Assembly (NCBI RefSeq): GCF_050750585.1
Contig: NZ_JBOJLM010000011.1
Span: forward strand, 57,305-121,304
Reading direction: 5' to 3'
Source: Salinimicrobium sp050750585
Lineage (GTDB): Bacteria > Bacteroidota > Bacteroidia > Flavobacteriales > Flavobacteriaceae
Length of the DNA stretch: 64,000 bases
The notes under the pieces are model-generated. The model was not told the DNA's origin. It was given only the letters and a program-made list of their open reading frames with translations, and made no database searches. The translations under genes were made by a program, and so were the position numbers. Below, in pieces: positions 27,452 to 36,034 of the stretch (within the stretch, counting starts at the first letter, position 1; each line of letters opens with the position of its first letter).

Positions 27452-27890
27452 AGTTAAACTAGAATGGAAATCCGATTCCGAGGATTTCTCCTATAAGAAT
27501 TATACACGTACCCATCAATGGATCTTTGGAGGAGGCTCGCAAATTACTGCATCTGCAGCTCCAGAGTATTTGGGGAAAGCTGAATTTGTCAATCCTGAAG
27601 AAGCCTTCGCTGCTTCCCTCTCCAGCTGCCACTTATTGACTTTTCTGGCTATTGCCTCCTTTAAAAAGTATATTATAAAGAGTTACAAAGATGAAACCGT
27701 TGCTGTGGTTGAGAAAAACAAGGATGGTAAACAGGCTGTGACCAGGGTTTTTTTACGGCCCAAAGTAGAATTCTCGGGGGAACATATACCTGATGAAGAA
27801 GAAATGAAAAAAATGCACCATAAAGCACATGCTGAGTGTTTTATCTCTAACTCTGTAATAACAGAGATTGTGTTGGAACCTGTTTTATAA
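27438..27890 (+). CDS. OsmC/Ohr family peroxidase-like protein
   Basis: 150 residues. The two reactive cysteines of the OsmC/Ohr fold are present, in ASLSSCHLLTF (about residue 60) and HAECFISNS (about 132), as is the FVNPEEAFAASLSSC helix. Family members reduce organic hydroperoxides using thiols. The reading frame starts inside the ATPase gene (14-base overlap), so the two are co-translated; it may protect against metal-driven oxidative damage. Confidence 0.9.
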   Translation: MSEFKVKLEWKSDSEDFSYKNYTRTHQWIFGGGSQITASAAPEYLGKAEFVNPEEAFAASLSSCHLLTFLAIASFKKYIIKSYKDETVAVVEKNKDGKQAVTRVFLRPKVEFSGEHIPDEEEMKKMHHKAHAECFISNSVITEIVLEPVL

Positions 27891-27962
27891 TTTTCTTCAG
27901 GTAGATTTAGTGTGTAAGGGTTTTAGTTTGAATTTTGAACTAGCCGATAAAATATAGTTGAT

Positions 27963-28622
27963 ATGAAAAATCTCATGGTTGCCCCTTCCATTCTTTCGAC
28001 AGATTTTGCCCACCTGGGCAAAACCCTCGAAACTATTAATAGAAGTGAAGCAGACTGGCTGCATGTGGATGTAATGGACGGTATGTTTGTTCCCAATATC
28101 TCCTTCGGAACCCCTGTTTTACAAGCTATTCATAAGCACAACAAGAAACCGGTCGAGTTGCACTTAATGATTGCTCAACCTGAAAGGTATTTGGAAGTTT
28201 TTTCTAAATATGGGGAGCAAATTACGGTGCACGCCGAGGCCTGCCTTCATTTGCACAGCGTGGTGCAACAAATAAAAAACCTAGGTTGTAAAGCAGGGGT
28301 AGCTTTAAATCCGCATACCTCTTTAGGAAGCCTGGAATACGTCATCAAAGATTTAGATACAGTTTGCCTAATGGCTGTAAATCCGGGTTTTGGCGGACAA
28401 GATTTTATTCCCGATACACTGGAAAAAATAAAGGAATTAAAGCAATTGATACAAAGAAAAGATGCAAAGGCCTTTATTGAAGTAGATGGAGGGGTTAACA
28501 GGAATAACGTGAAGGAAATTTTGAATTCAGGAGCTGATGCTGTTATAGCAGGAAGTAGTATTTTCAATTCCAATGATCCCCTTAGGGCAATTCAGGAGCT
28601 TAGAAACCCCCTAATAAGGTAA
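27963..28622 (+). CDS. rpe: Ribulose-phosphate 3-epimerase
   Basis: 219 residues, the normal length for this TIM-barrel enzyme of the pentose phosphate pathway, which interconverts ribulose 5-phosphate and xylulose 5-phosphate. Motifs in order: APSILSTDFAHL, HVDVMDGMFVPNISFG (metal-binding His and Asp), VELHLMI, MAVNPGFGGQDFIP, EVDGGVN with the second catalytic Asp, and AGSSIF for phosphate binding. It is a metabolic gene carried among ion-transport cargo, so it is likely a second copy besides a chromosomal one. Confidence 0.95.
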   Translation: MKNLMVAPSILSTDFAHLGKTLETINRSEADWLHVDVMDGMFVPNISFGTPVLQAIHKHNKKPVELHLMIAQPERYLEVFSKYGEQITVHAEACLHLHSVVQQIKNLGCKAGVALNPHTSLGSLEYVIKDLDTVCLMAVNPGFGGQDFIPDTLEKIKELKQLIQRKDAKAFIEVDGGVNRNNVKEILNSGADAVIAGSSIFNSNDPLRAIQELRNPLIR

Positions 28623-28670
28623 CTAATGTTGTAAAAAGGAATAAATTAAATAATAATTAAAAGAGGAGTT

Positions 28671-29027
28671 ATGCTACAAATATTGGGACAAACAGAAGGG
28701 AATTTAATAGCCACAAGGGCAACAGGAAATTTGACTGAAGCCGATTACGATAAGCTATTGCCCCTGCTGAACAACATAGTGGAGAAACATAAAAAAATTC
28801 GCTGGTATTTTGAAATGGAGGGTTTTGAAGGATGGAAACCAAAAGCCTTTTGGGAAGATTTGAAATTCGATGTCCAACATGCCAACAAATTTGAAAAAGT
28901 GGCCATGGTAGGGGATGAAAAATGGGAAGATTGGATGACGGATTTGATGAAACCTTTTACCTCTGCCGAAGTAAAATTTTTTGAAATAAACCATGCAAGC
29001 GAAGGACAAAAATGGATAGAGAAGTAA
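28671..29027 (+). CDS. SpoIIAA-like (STAS/SEC14 superfamily) protein, copy 1
   Basis: 118 residues. It starts MLQILGQTEGNLIATRATGN and has the pattern KIRWYFEMEGFEGWKPKAFWEDLKFD, KVAMVGDEKWEDWM and FTSAEVKFFE (quoted loosely), matching the SpoIIAA-like/CRAL-TRIO-like small proteins found in marine bacteria. These may bind lipophilic ligands or act as anti-sigma-antagonist relatives; no function is established. Its end overlaps the NhaA start by 16 bases, so it is co-translated with the antiporter. A paralogue is at 30591 and a remnant at 37109. Confidence 0.85.
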   Translation: MLQILGQTEGNLIATRATGNLTEADYDKLLPLLNNIVEKHKKIRWYFEMEGFEGWKPKAFWEDLKFDVQHANKFEKVAMVGDEKWEDWMTDLMKPFTSAEVKFFEINHASEGQKWIEK

Positions 29028-30376
29028 AAAAGGAATCTACCCCTATAAGCTACATGAAGGAAACTGGCCGAAAATTCCTTGACCGGGAAACCGCAGGCGG
29101 CCTTCTGCTCATTTTTGCTACTTTGGTCGCTTTGGTATTGGCCAATACCGGTGTGGCCGATATATACCACCATTACCTGACTGATGAAATTGTTATAGGG
29201 GCATCGGAGCACCTGGAAATTTCCCTTTCGGTGGAAGAATGGATCAACGACGGCCTGATGGTAATCTTCTTTCTGGTGGCCGGTCTCGAATTGAAAAGAG
29301 AAGTAATGGTAGGAGAGTTGTCTAATTTCAAAAAAGCTTCCATGCCTATATTTGCTGCCCTGGGTGGCATGCTCGTACCGGCTTTACTTTTTTTCCTATT
29401 CAACCTTAACATGCCTACAGCCAAAGGCTGGGGTATTCCCATGGCTACCGATATTGCCTATTCCCTTGGAATACTGGGTCTCTTAGGAAAGCGGGTGCCT
29501 GTGCAGTTAAAGATATTTCTGGTAGCTTTGGCCATTGCCGATGATATCGGTGCGATTCTGGTCATTGCCATTTTTTACAGCAGTCAAATAGCCTGGATGA
29601 ACCTGCTGATTGCAGGAGGGGCTCTGCTAATACTGGCCATATTGAACAAGACAGGGATAAAACACCTGTCTTTGTATATTTTACTGGGAATTGTATTATG
29701 GCTGGCTTTCCTTGACTCCGGAATACATCCCACCCTGGCCGGGGTGCTGTTTTCCCTTACCATTCCCATTAAACCGAAATTAGAAAGTGGGGATTTTCAA
29801 CAACGGACAAAGTCCCATGTGCAGGAGTTGGAAAAAATTGACCTGGTAAACACCCATCTGCTCACTGATAAGAAGCAACAGAATATTCTGGAAACAATTC
29901 GAAATGACACGAAGCACACCCACCCTCCCCTGCTGCGGCTGGAAAATGCGCTTACCGGTTTCAATGCCTTCTTTATCATTCCGGTCTTTGCGTTGGCCAA
30001 TGCAGGAGTAGAACTCAGTCTTGGAATTTCAGAAGTACTATCAAGTCCTTTGGGTCTCGGAATTTTAACAGGATTGGTGCTGGGGAAAGTATGCGGCATT
30101 ACCGCCTTCTCCTATTTAGGTGCTAAACTGGGCTTTGCCCGCCTGCCGGTAGGCCTCCGCTGGAAACATATTGTAGGAGTCGGGCTGATAGCCGGTATCG
30201 GGTTCACCATGTCCCTGTTTATCACGAACCTGGCATTTGCAGATGAAAACCTTGTTCAGGTAGCGAAAATAAGTATCCTGCTTGCTTCACTTGTAGCAGC
30301 CATAGCCGGTGTGCTTGTGCTTAGTCTGGGGAAGACCCGGAGCGCTAAGCAACAAGAGCTGGGAGAAGTTTTTTAA
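29012..30376 (+). CDS. nhaA: Na+/H+ antiporter NhaA
   Basis: 454 residues with 11-12 TM segments. The ion-binding region reads ATDIAYSLGILGLLGKR and VALAIADDIGAILVIA, containing the paired aspartates (D163-D164 in E. coli) and the conserved ATDIAF-like segment. A cytoplasmic loop of about 60 residues (HVQELEKIDLVNTH) replaces the shorter loop of E. coli NhaA, as is common in Bacteroidota. It expels Na+ in exchange for H+ under alkaline or salty conditions. Translationally coupled to a SpoIIAA-like protein. Confidence 0.96.
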   Translation: MDREVKKESTPISYMKETGRKFLDRETAGGLLLIFATLVALVLANTGVADIYHHYLTDEIVIGASEHLEISLSVEEWINDGLMVIFFLVAGLELKREVMVGELSNFKKASMPIFAALGGMLVPALLFFLFNLNMPTAKGWGIPMATDIAYSLGILGLLGKRVPVQLKIFLVALAIADDIGAILVIAIFYSSQIAWMNLLIAGGALLILAILNKTGIKHLSLYILLGIVLWLAFLDSGIHPTLAGVLFSLTIPIKPKLESGDFQQRTKSHVQELEKIDLVNTHLLTDKKQQNILETIRNDTKHTHPPLLRLENALTGFNAFFIIPVFALANAGVELSLGISEVLSSPLGLGILTGLVLGKVCGITAFSYLGAKLGFARLPVGLRWKHIVGVGLIAGIGFTMSLFITNLAFADENLVQVAKISILLASLVAAIAGVLVLSLGKTRSAKQQELGEVF

Positions 30377-30457
30377 GGTTTTTTGTGAAAGCCAGAGCAT
30401 TGTCAAAACAAAAACCGGAAGGAGTTGGTCATTTTAAGAACTTTAAAAGGAACTAAA

Positions 30458-30529
30458 ATGCAACTAATATTAACATTGAGTCCTATGGGAACTGCTCTAG
30501 TTGGAGAGGCTAAGTATATGTCACAGTAA
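30458..30529 (+). other. 23-codon reading frame in the nhaA-SpoIIAA gap
   Basis: The gap 30377-30590 contains one short frame, MQLILTLSPMGTALVGEAKY plus MSQ. It could be a leader peptide, a gene remnant or chance. Nothing else is seen in the gap. Confidence 0.2.
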
Positions 30530-30590
30530 TTTTGAAGATTTTACTGTGGTAGACAAATTAGAAGTATTTTTAAGTAAAATATTAAAAATT

Positions 30591-30956
30591 ATGATAAACC
30601 TTTTAAATTCAGATAGAGACAACCTTATAGCCGTGGAAGTGAGCGGTAAGGTTTCAAAAGAGGAAGTGGAAAATTTGCATCCGCTTATCGATAAAATTAT
30701 TGCTAAAAACAATAAAGTGGATTTTTATTTTGAACTGCACGATTTCTACGGTTACGATTTGGAAGGATTGTGGGCAGATCTAAAAATAGATGCTGCACAT
30801 ATTTCCGACTACGGAAATATGGCTATTGTTGGAGATAAAATATGGCAGGAAAAGACTACAAAGGTTTTAAATTTCTTTTCAGGCTCTCAAATAAAATACT
30901 TTGATTTAAACGAAAAGGATACGGCCAAAGCCTGGATTGGTTTAGTAAAGGCGTAG
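30591..30956 (+). CDS. SpoIIAA-like (STAS/SEC14 superfamily) protein, copy 2
   Basis: 121 residues, start at MINLLNSDRDNLIAVEVSG (30591); the longer frame upstream shows no similarity. It shares the layout of the 28671 protein: KVDFYFELHDFYGYDLEGLW against the RWYFEMEGFEGWKPKAFW of copy 1, then MAIVGDKIWQEK against MVGDEKWEDW, and IKYFDLNEKDTAKAW at the end. The two are clear paralogues flanking nhaA, which suggests a functional tie to ion or pH homeostasis, unproven. Confidence 0.85.
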   Translation: MINLLNSDRDNLIAVEVSGKVSKEEVENLHPLIDKIIAKNNKVDFYFELHDFYGYDLEGLWADLKIDAAHISDYGNMAIVGDKIWQEKTTKVLNFFSGSQIKYFDLNEKDTAKAWIGLVKA

Positions 30957-31032
30957 TCTTCAGCAAAAATCCTTCTTGAGATAGAAAACTGTCAACAAAC
31001 AGGAAAAAATTGTTCAACAAAAATAACTCATT

Positions 31033-31209
31033 ATGGAATGGCTATTTGAAGATTTTAAAACAGATTTGGAATCCCTGAACCCGCCAGTCAGGGAAAAAGC
31101 TCTTGAAATAGCTAACGAGCTTGTGAAAGAGGAAAAGTATACAAAAAAAGAAGCGATAACCGAAGCCATTAAACAGGCGGAAGAATGGTTTTATGATCTG
31201 GAAGGATGA
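31033..31209 (+). CDS. 58-residue acidic helical protein, family copy 1
   Basis: Begins MEWLFEDFKTDLESL and ends EEWFYDLEG. The middle PVREKALEIANELVKEEKYT and KKEAITEAIKQAEE is predicted helical. It has the same length and aligned core as the protein at 32388-32564 (VREAVLNYA..., TKEEALEMGIAKAE), and a frameshifted third copy is at 34256-34423. No known family recognised. Conservation of length across copies supports a real gene. Confidence 0.65.
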   Translation: MEWLFEDFKTDLESLNPPVREKALEIANELVKEEKYTKKEAITEAIKQAEEWFYDLEG

Positions 31210-31349
31210 AATCTAAGGCATAAGCCAATAACTTTCCTGTGAACCCTATCAGAAAGTATTGGTCAAAGTGGAATGTAATCGCTGTTTCCTAAAAAGTAGA
31301 CCTAATCTTTGGGTTGTTGTGAACAATATTAAAACTTAAATTTCAAAAA

Positions 31350-31418
31350 ATGGAAAAATTTGATGTAACTATTATAGGATCTGGCCCGGGCGGAAAATTT
31401 GAAAACGTGTTCAATTAA
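31350..31418 (+). pseudogene. N-terminal remnant of a lipoamide-dehydrogenase-type flavoprotein
   Basis: MEKFDVTIIGSGPGGKFENV is a FAD-binding GxGxxG start that is cut after 22 codons. A 10-bp inverted repeat CGGAAAATTT (31391-31400)/AAATTTTCCG (31418-31427) spans the break point. The rest of the 424-base gap 31210-31633 has short coding-like pieces (for example GAAFYPWDLLL near 31530-31562) separated by stops, so it looks like decayed gene DNA. Confidence 0.5.
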
Positions 31419-31633
31419 AATTTTCCGTGGGCTTTCCCCGGAGAATTTTGCCATTTGAAGAACAAACATTAGACAAACGATTCTGATAGGGAACAAAGAA
31501 TGGCAGGGATGGTGAAAAACCTGACGGAGCCGCTTTTTACCCCTGGGATCTGCTTCTTTAAATCACCTATGAGAATAAAGTCCATAGGTGGCTCAGAAGC
31601 TAAGCTTACAGAATTTAAACATAAAATAAAATT

Positions 31634-32260
31634 ATGGCAGACAAGGAAAGAAAAAAATATTTAAGAAAAGCAGAGACAGTTCAAAAGTACAATGTGTTTT
31701 ATGATACCATTGAAGTAGGTGTGTCCTTAACGGCTGGATTTACGTCCGGTAGTGCAGCCTTGATTGGCTGGGGGCTCGACAGTGTTATTGAAGTTATTTC
31801 GGCAAGTACCCTCTGGTGGAGGTTACATGGTGAAATTCATGATATTAGTGATAAACGGGTAAAGAAAAGAGAAAAAATCACCCTCTACGTAATTGCTACT
31901 TCTTTTTTAATTGTTAGTACTTTTATTACCTACGACTCTATAACAAAGTTACTCAACAAAGAAACTCCTTCCTGGAGTACTTTGGGATTAATAATTTTAT
32001 TGGTTTCACTCGTGGTTAACCCTATCCTGATTTGGTACAAATTCAGGTACGGTAAAAAGCTGGACAGCCAGGAATTAATAGCCGACTCCAAAGATACCTT
32101 TGTGTGTTTGTATCAAACCATTGCTGTATTGGGAGGTTTACTGGCGGTTCAGTATCTAGATTTGTGGTGGGCCGATCCGGTGGCTGCTCTTCTGATTGTT
32201 CCTTATGCCCTTAAAGAAGGATGGGAGGCTTTACAAAATGGAAGAAAGGTTGAATATTAA
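31634..32260 (+). CDS. CDF-superfamily cation transporter-like membrane protein (short form)
   Basis: 208 residues, six TM segments and no C-terminal cytoplasmic domain. The fold signature is visible in VGVSLTAGFTSGSAALIGWGLDSVIEVISA (given here in two halves: VGVSLTAGFTSGSAALIG, GLDSVIEVISA), where the aspartate is the usual TM2 metal ligand. TM5 has LIADSKDTFVCLYQ with a second Asp pair. Such short CDF proteins may move Zn, Fe or Co, but the substrate cannot be called. Confidence 0.85.
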   Translation: MADKERKKYLRKAETVQKYNVFYDTIEVGVSLTAGFTSGSAALIGWGLDSVIEVISASTLWWRLHGEIHDISDKRVKKREKITLYVIATSFLIVSTFITYDSITKLLNKETPSWSTLGLIILLVSLVVNPILIWYKFRYGKKLDSQELIADSKDTFVCLYQTIAVLGGLLAVQYLDLWWADPVAALLIVPYALKEGWEALQNGRKVEY

Positions 32261-32387
32261 GGATTAAATAATGGATCTCCACTCTTTCATTAATTAATTA
32301 TAATGCGGAAAAGTGCTCCACGATTATTTTTTTCTAATTTATAGGAGTGAAGCTTTCAGTAACTTTTGATAGCAAAAAAATAAAACA

Positions 32388-32564
32388 ATGAAAGGAGCAG
32401 AACAATTTGAGGAATTTCACCAGCGGCTTAGTGTTCTTGATGAAGAAGTGCGGGAAGCAGTCTTAAACTATGCTGTCTCTTTCTACCAAGACAGAAATTG
32501 CACTAAAGAGGAAGCATTGGAAATGGGAATTGCAAAAGCTGAATTAGAGAAAAGGAATCTATAA
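32388..32564 (+). CDS. 58-residue acidic helical protein, family copy 2
   Basis: Starts MKGAEQFEEFHQRLSVL and contains DEEVREAVLNYAVSFYQDR and KEEALEMGIAKAELEKRNL. Exactly as long as the copy at 31033 and alignable through its core, though diverged. Each follows or precedes an ion-transport gene. Function unknown. Confidence 0.65.
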   Translation: MKGAEQFEEFHQRLSVLDEEVREAVLNYAVSFYQDRNCTKEEALEMGIAKAELEKRNL

Positions 32565-32918
32565 AACGAGAAAACGTTGACGAATGTTCAAAATATTGGA
32601 AGAAGCCTTGTTCTTAAGGAGAGGAAGCCTTTGCGATAAAAGAAACGGGCATAAAAACATTTGTTTTTCCAGGCAATTTTCTTTACTAGCAAAAGTAACA
32701 TCAAAAATGCCGTTGGTGTTTAGTTTTGACATTTTAAGTAAAATGCTATTGGAGGATTTAAATTAACCTTAAACATATCAGTGACATTTAAACAATCCTT
32801 GAGTGGGTAAAAAGCGTAAAACAGATAATATTTTACTGAAGTTTTTTTACCTCGACAGATTTTGATTTCCTGATTATTTAAAAGAATTAGCATTTAAATG
32901 AATTTAAAAAGTTAAAGT
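32565..32918. other. 354-base gap without a supported gene
   Basis: Contains a 60-codon frame (32584-32766) lacking any recognisable motif and an AT-rich stretch before the permease start. I see no promoter box with good spacing and no hairpin terminator. Given the remnants nearby, it may be decayed gene DNA. Confidence 0.4.
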
Positions 32919-34235
32919 ATGGCTGAACTAAAAAAATCATTAGGAACTTTAAGGCTCACCTTTTATGGTGTGGGCACGATTGTAGGCGCAGGAATTTATA
33001 CTGTTATTGGTGCCGCAGCCGGGCAGGCGGGTTATGACCTTTGGCTCAGTTTTATTTTGGCCGCAGTTGCCGCAAGTTTCTCTGCGGTATCTTATGCGGA
33101 ACTATCCTCAACTTTTCCCAATGCAGGTGCCGAATTCATCTTTTTAAAAAAGGCTTTTCCTAAGATCCACATCCCCTCGTTTCTTACCGGCTGGACCATT
33201 GCTTTTCATAGTTCTGCTACCATTGCAGCAGTATTACTGGCTTTTTCGGGATATCTTAATGTGTTCTTTCAATTTCCTTCATTGTTGATTAGCTACGGGG
33301 CTTTAATTTTACTTGCTTTAATCAGCATCACAGGAATAAAGAAATCCTCTACCGCCAATATTTTTATGGTGAGTATTCAATTACTCGGGCTGTTGATTCT
33401 AATAGTAGTAGGACTAACAAGCACAGGTGCACCGGAAAAAGAGTTTTTTCAAATTGAATCCTTTGAAAATACCCTGGCAGCAACCGCCACACTCTTTTTT
33501 ATTTATACCGGTTTTGAGCATATGGCGGCTTTGGGCTCGGAAGTAAAAAATCCCGGAAAGACAATCCCCAGGGCTTTTTTATTGACAATGCTCATTACTA
33601 CAATTATTTATTTGTTTATTTCTTTTACGGTTTTGAACATCAGCAATCCCTCTAAATTGGCCAATGAGGACTCCCCCCTTTCAGTTGCTGCATCGAATTT
33701 GAATTCCTGGCTCCCTGTTGTATTGGCGGTTGCTGCACTGTTTGCAACTGCCAATGCTGCCTTTAGTGGAATTATCTCTATAAGCAGGTTATTGTTTGGG
33801 ATGGCAAAAACCGGCGAACTTCCGACATTTATAGAAAAAACCAACAAGCAAAAAGTGCCCTGGGCGGCAACATTGATTGTTCTTGTGGCAGTTGGCGCTT
33901 TCCTCCTCCTTGGAGACATAAAAACAGTGGCAGGAATGTCTTCTTTAGGAGCTTTACTAGTCTTTATAGCAGTCAATATTGCACTTATAGTTTTGAGGTA
34001 TAAGGCCCCCGAGCAGGAAAGACCGTTTAAAGTACCATTATCCCTTGGTAAATTGCCTGTTTTGCCCATTTTGGCCATTTTAATAAGTGCAAGTCTGACA
34101 ATCCAGTATCAATGGCAGGTATATGCTGCTTTTGGGGGGGCTATAGTAGTGGGTGTTGTACTACATTATTTTTTGGACAGGAAACCCAAAAAAGAATTAA
34201 AACCGGAGGAAGAGAAGGAGCTGTTCGGCCATTAA
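32919..34235 (+). CDS. APC-family amino acid permease
   Basis: 438 residues, 12 TM segments. TM1 has GVGTIVGAGIYTVIG, the unwound glycine-rich substrate site of the amino acid-polyamine-organocation family; TM6 has FFIYTGFEHMAALGSEVKNPG with the family E/K pattern. The closest group appears to be the cationic or broad-specificity permeases; amino acid identity is not determinable. Amino acid or polyamine exchange can aid acid or osmotic stress survival, fitting the nearby NhaA and CaCA genes. Confidence 0.9.
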   Translation: MAELKKSLGTLRLTFYGVGTIVGAGIYTVIGAAAGQAGYDLWLSFILAAVAASFSAVSYAELSSTFPNAGAEFIFLKKAFPKIHIPSFLTGWTIAFHSSATIAAVLLAFSGYLNVFFQFPSLLISYGALILLALISITGIKKSSTANIFMVSIQLLGLLILIVVGLTSTGAPEKEFFQIESFENTLAATATLFFIYTGFEHMAALGSEVKNPGKTIPRAFLLTMLITTIIYLFISFTVLNISNPSKLANEDSPLSVAASNLNSWLPVVLAVAALFATANAAFSGIISISRLLFGMAKTGELPTFIEKTNKQKVPWAATLIVLVAVGAFLLLGDIKTVAGMSSLGALLVFIAVNIALIVLRYKAPEQERPFKVPLSLGKLPVLPILAILISASLTIQYQWQVYAAFGGAIVVGVVLHYFLDRKPKKELKPEEEKELFGH

Positions 34236-34255
34236 AACTTCTAAAGCGAATTACT

Positions 34256-34423
34256 ATGGTGTGGACATTGGGAGATTTTCAAACTGAATTTGGAATCCAA
34301 AAATAAAGAAGAAGGCACTCGAAATTACCAGTCAACTAATAAAAAACGGAAATTTTTCAGAAAAGGTATACGGGTGAAGCTATAAAAGGAGCTGCAGAAC
34401 GGTTTTATGATTTAGCAAAATGA
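34256..34423 (+). pseudogene. Frameshifted third copy of the 58-residue family
   Basis: Three short frames together restore the family: MVWTLGDFQTEFGIQ, then KKALEITSQLIKNGNFSEK, then EAIKGAAERFYDLAK ending at 34423. These line up with WLFEDFKTDLESL, EKALEIANELVKEEKYTKK and EAIKQAEEWFYDLEG of the 31033 protein. At least two frameshifts separate them. The gap 34236-34613 holds nothing else supported. Confidence 0.65.
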
Positions 34424-34613
34424 AAACAAGAACACAAGAAGGTAACAAAATGACCCTTGATTAATAAAGAATGAAAGATCAAAAACAAAAAGATTATTTG
34501 AAAAACAGCGAGAAAAGTACAGAATATCAATGTTGTTTCCATTTCGGTAGAGACAGTAGTATCTTTAGGAGTGAGTTTTTGAAAATAATTTTGTGGTACT
34601 AAATAGAATTTAA

Positions 34614-35405
34614 ATGAAAAGATCAAATTTTACCATTCAGAAAATGGATTGTCCTTCTGAAGAGCAAATGATCCGGATGAAATTAGAGGCTTACCCTCAA
34701 GTAAAATACCTCGATTTTGATATACCCAATAGAAAATTGCAAGTGTATCATTTGGATGGCATTGAGGATATACAAACATCAATAGCCAGTTTAAAGCTTG
34801 GGGATACACTTCAGGGAACCGAAGAAGCCGAGCCTCCCGTATGGGAAGACCAATCTAAACAAAAAAATATTCTTTGGTGGGTCCTGGGAATCAATTTTGG
34901 TTTTTTCATTATCGAAATGACCACGGGGTGGATTTCGTCTTCTATGGGTCTTATTGCAGATTCCCTGGATATGCTGGCAGACTCCATAGTGTACGCACTA
35001 AGTCTGTTCGCGGTTGGTGGTGCTATTTCAAGAAAGAAGAAAGTGGCAAAGTTTAGCGGGTACTTCCAAATGGCACTGGCGACATTTGGATTTATGGAAA
35101 TTTTAAGAAGATTCTTTAGTGAAAGTGAAATACCAATGTTTCAATGGATGATCATTGTTTCCATTTTTGCCTTACTGGGCAATCTTATTTCGCTTTGGTT
35201 GATCAACCAAGCCAAAAGTAAGGAAGCGCATATGCAGGCGAGCGCGATTTTTACTTCTAACGATATTATTGTAAATGGCGGGGTAATCCTGGCCGGTGTG
35301 CTGGTATATTTTCTCGATAGTAAATGGCCCGATTTGGTGATTGGTGGAATCGTGTTCACTTTTGTAATGCGCGGTGCCCTTAGAATTTTAAAAATATCCA
35401 AGTGA
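34614..35405 (+). CDS. CDF cation transporter with N-terminal HMA-like domain
   Basis: 263 residues. Residues 1-70 form a ferredoxin-like domain beginning KRSNFTIQKMDCPSEEQMIR, where only one cysteine of the usual CxxC remains (MDCPSEE). Residues about 85-263 have five to six TM segments with the CDF ligand region GLIADSLDMLADSIVYALS (two Asp) and SAIFTSNDIIVNGGVILAG. It resembles Bacteroidota 'cation transporter' proteins with a MDCPSEE start. Metal not identifiable. Confidence 0.87.
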   Translation: MKRSNFTIQKMDCPSEEQMIRMKLEAYPQVKYLDFDIPNRKLQVYHLDGIEDIQTSIASLKLGDTLQGTEEAEPPVWEDQSKQKNILWWVLGINFGFFIIEMTTGWISSSMGLIADSLDMLADSIVYALSLFAVGGAISRKKKVAKFSGYFQMALATFGFMEILRRFFSESEIPMFQWMIIVSIFALLGNLISLWLINQAKSKEAHMQASAIFTSNDIIVNGGVILAGVLVYFLDSKWPDLVIGGIVFTFVMRGALRILKISK

Positions 35406-35637
35406 CGGGGCAAGATGTATTTGAGATTATAAGAAGAGACTTAAAATACTCTTTGAACATGTAAGATTATCTGCCAAACAATATACCGATATATTCACAG
35501 ATAAAAACCCATGATAGAATAGGTATTTTCCAAAGAACGCATATTGTGAAGAAACTATGAATTAAAATTGAAGCAATTGCTCTGTTTTCCGAAGAAAATC
35601 ATTTAAAAAAGCCAGTTTCAAGAAAAAAGAAAGCCAA

Positions 35638-35808
35638 ATGACTGTAGATCCAAAAACCAGAAGGAAAATAAAAAAGATAAAGAATAAAAAATCCCCGAAA
35701 AGTAAAATTACCAGAAAGGACAGAATAAATGGAATTTTAATGCTTATAGGCTTATTTGTATTAGCATTTTTATTTTTTTGGTTTGTTTTGAAAGACTTAC
35801 AAGGCTAA
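35638..35808 (+). CDS. Small basic single-pass membrane protein
   Basis: 56 residues: a very lysine/arginine-rich first half (MTVDPKTRRKIKKIKNKKSP) and one TM helix (GILMLIGLFVLAFLFFWFVL) near the C-terminus. The basic side would be cytoplasmic. Nothing recognised. The flanking gaps 35406-35637 and 35809-36034 show no gene. Confidence 0.5.
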   Translation: MTVDPKTRRKIKKIKNKKSPKSKITRKDRINGILMLIGLFVLAFLFFWFVLKDLQG

Positions 35809-36034
35809 TTTTTCTTGGAATTTGTTTTTAAGGTTTGGAAGAAGAGAAATAAAAAAGGTTCTAACAGAAGTTTAGGAGAAAGTTCCTTTATCTTTTTTTA
35901 AACTGGGATAATTCTCTATTCGGTTTTAATTAAGGCTAAGATAAGTCTGAGAAACTATTTCGCAAGAAAGGATGTTCATCAGCTAGAAAAACGAAATTTA
36001 TTTTGAGAACTTAAAAAAATCTTTAAAAGCAGAT

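Noticed and set aside
32584..32766. 60-codon frame before the APC permease
   Set aside because: No recognisable motif, no conserved start context, and surrounded by decayed DNA.
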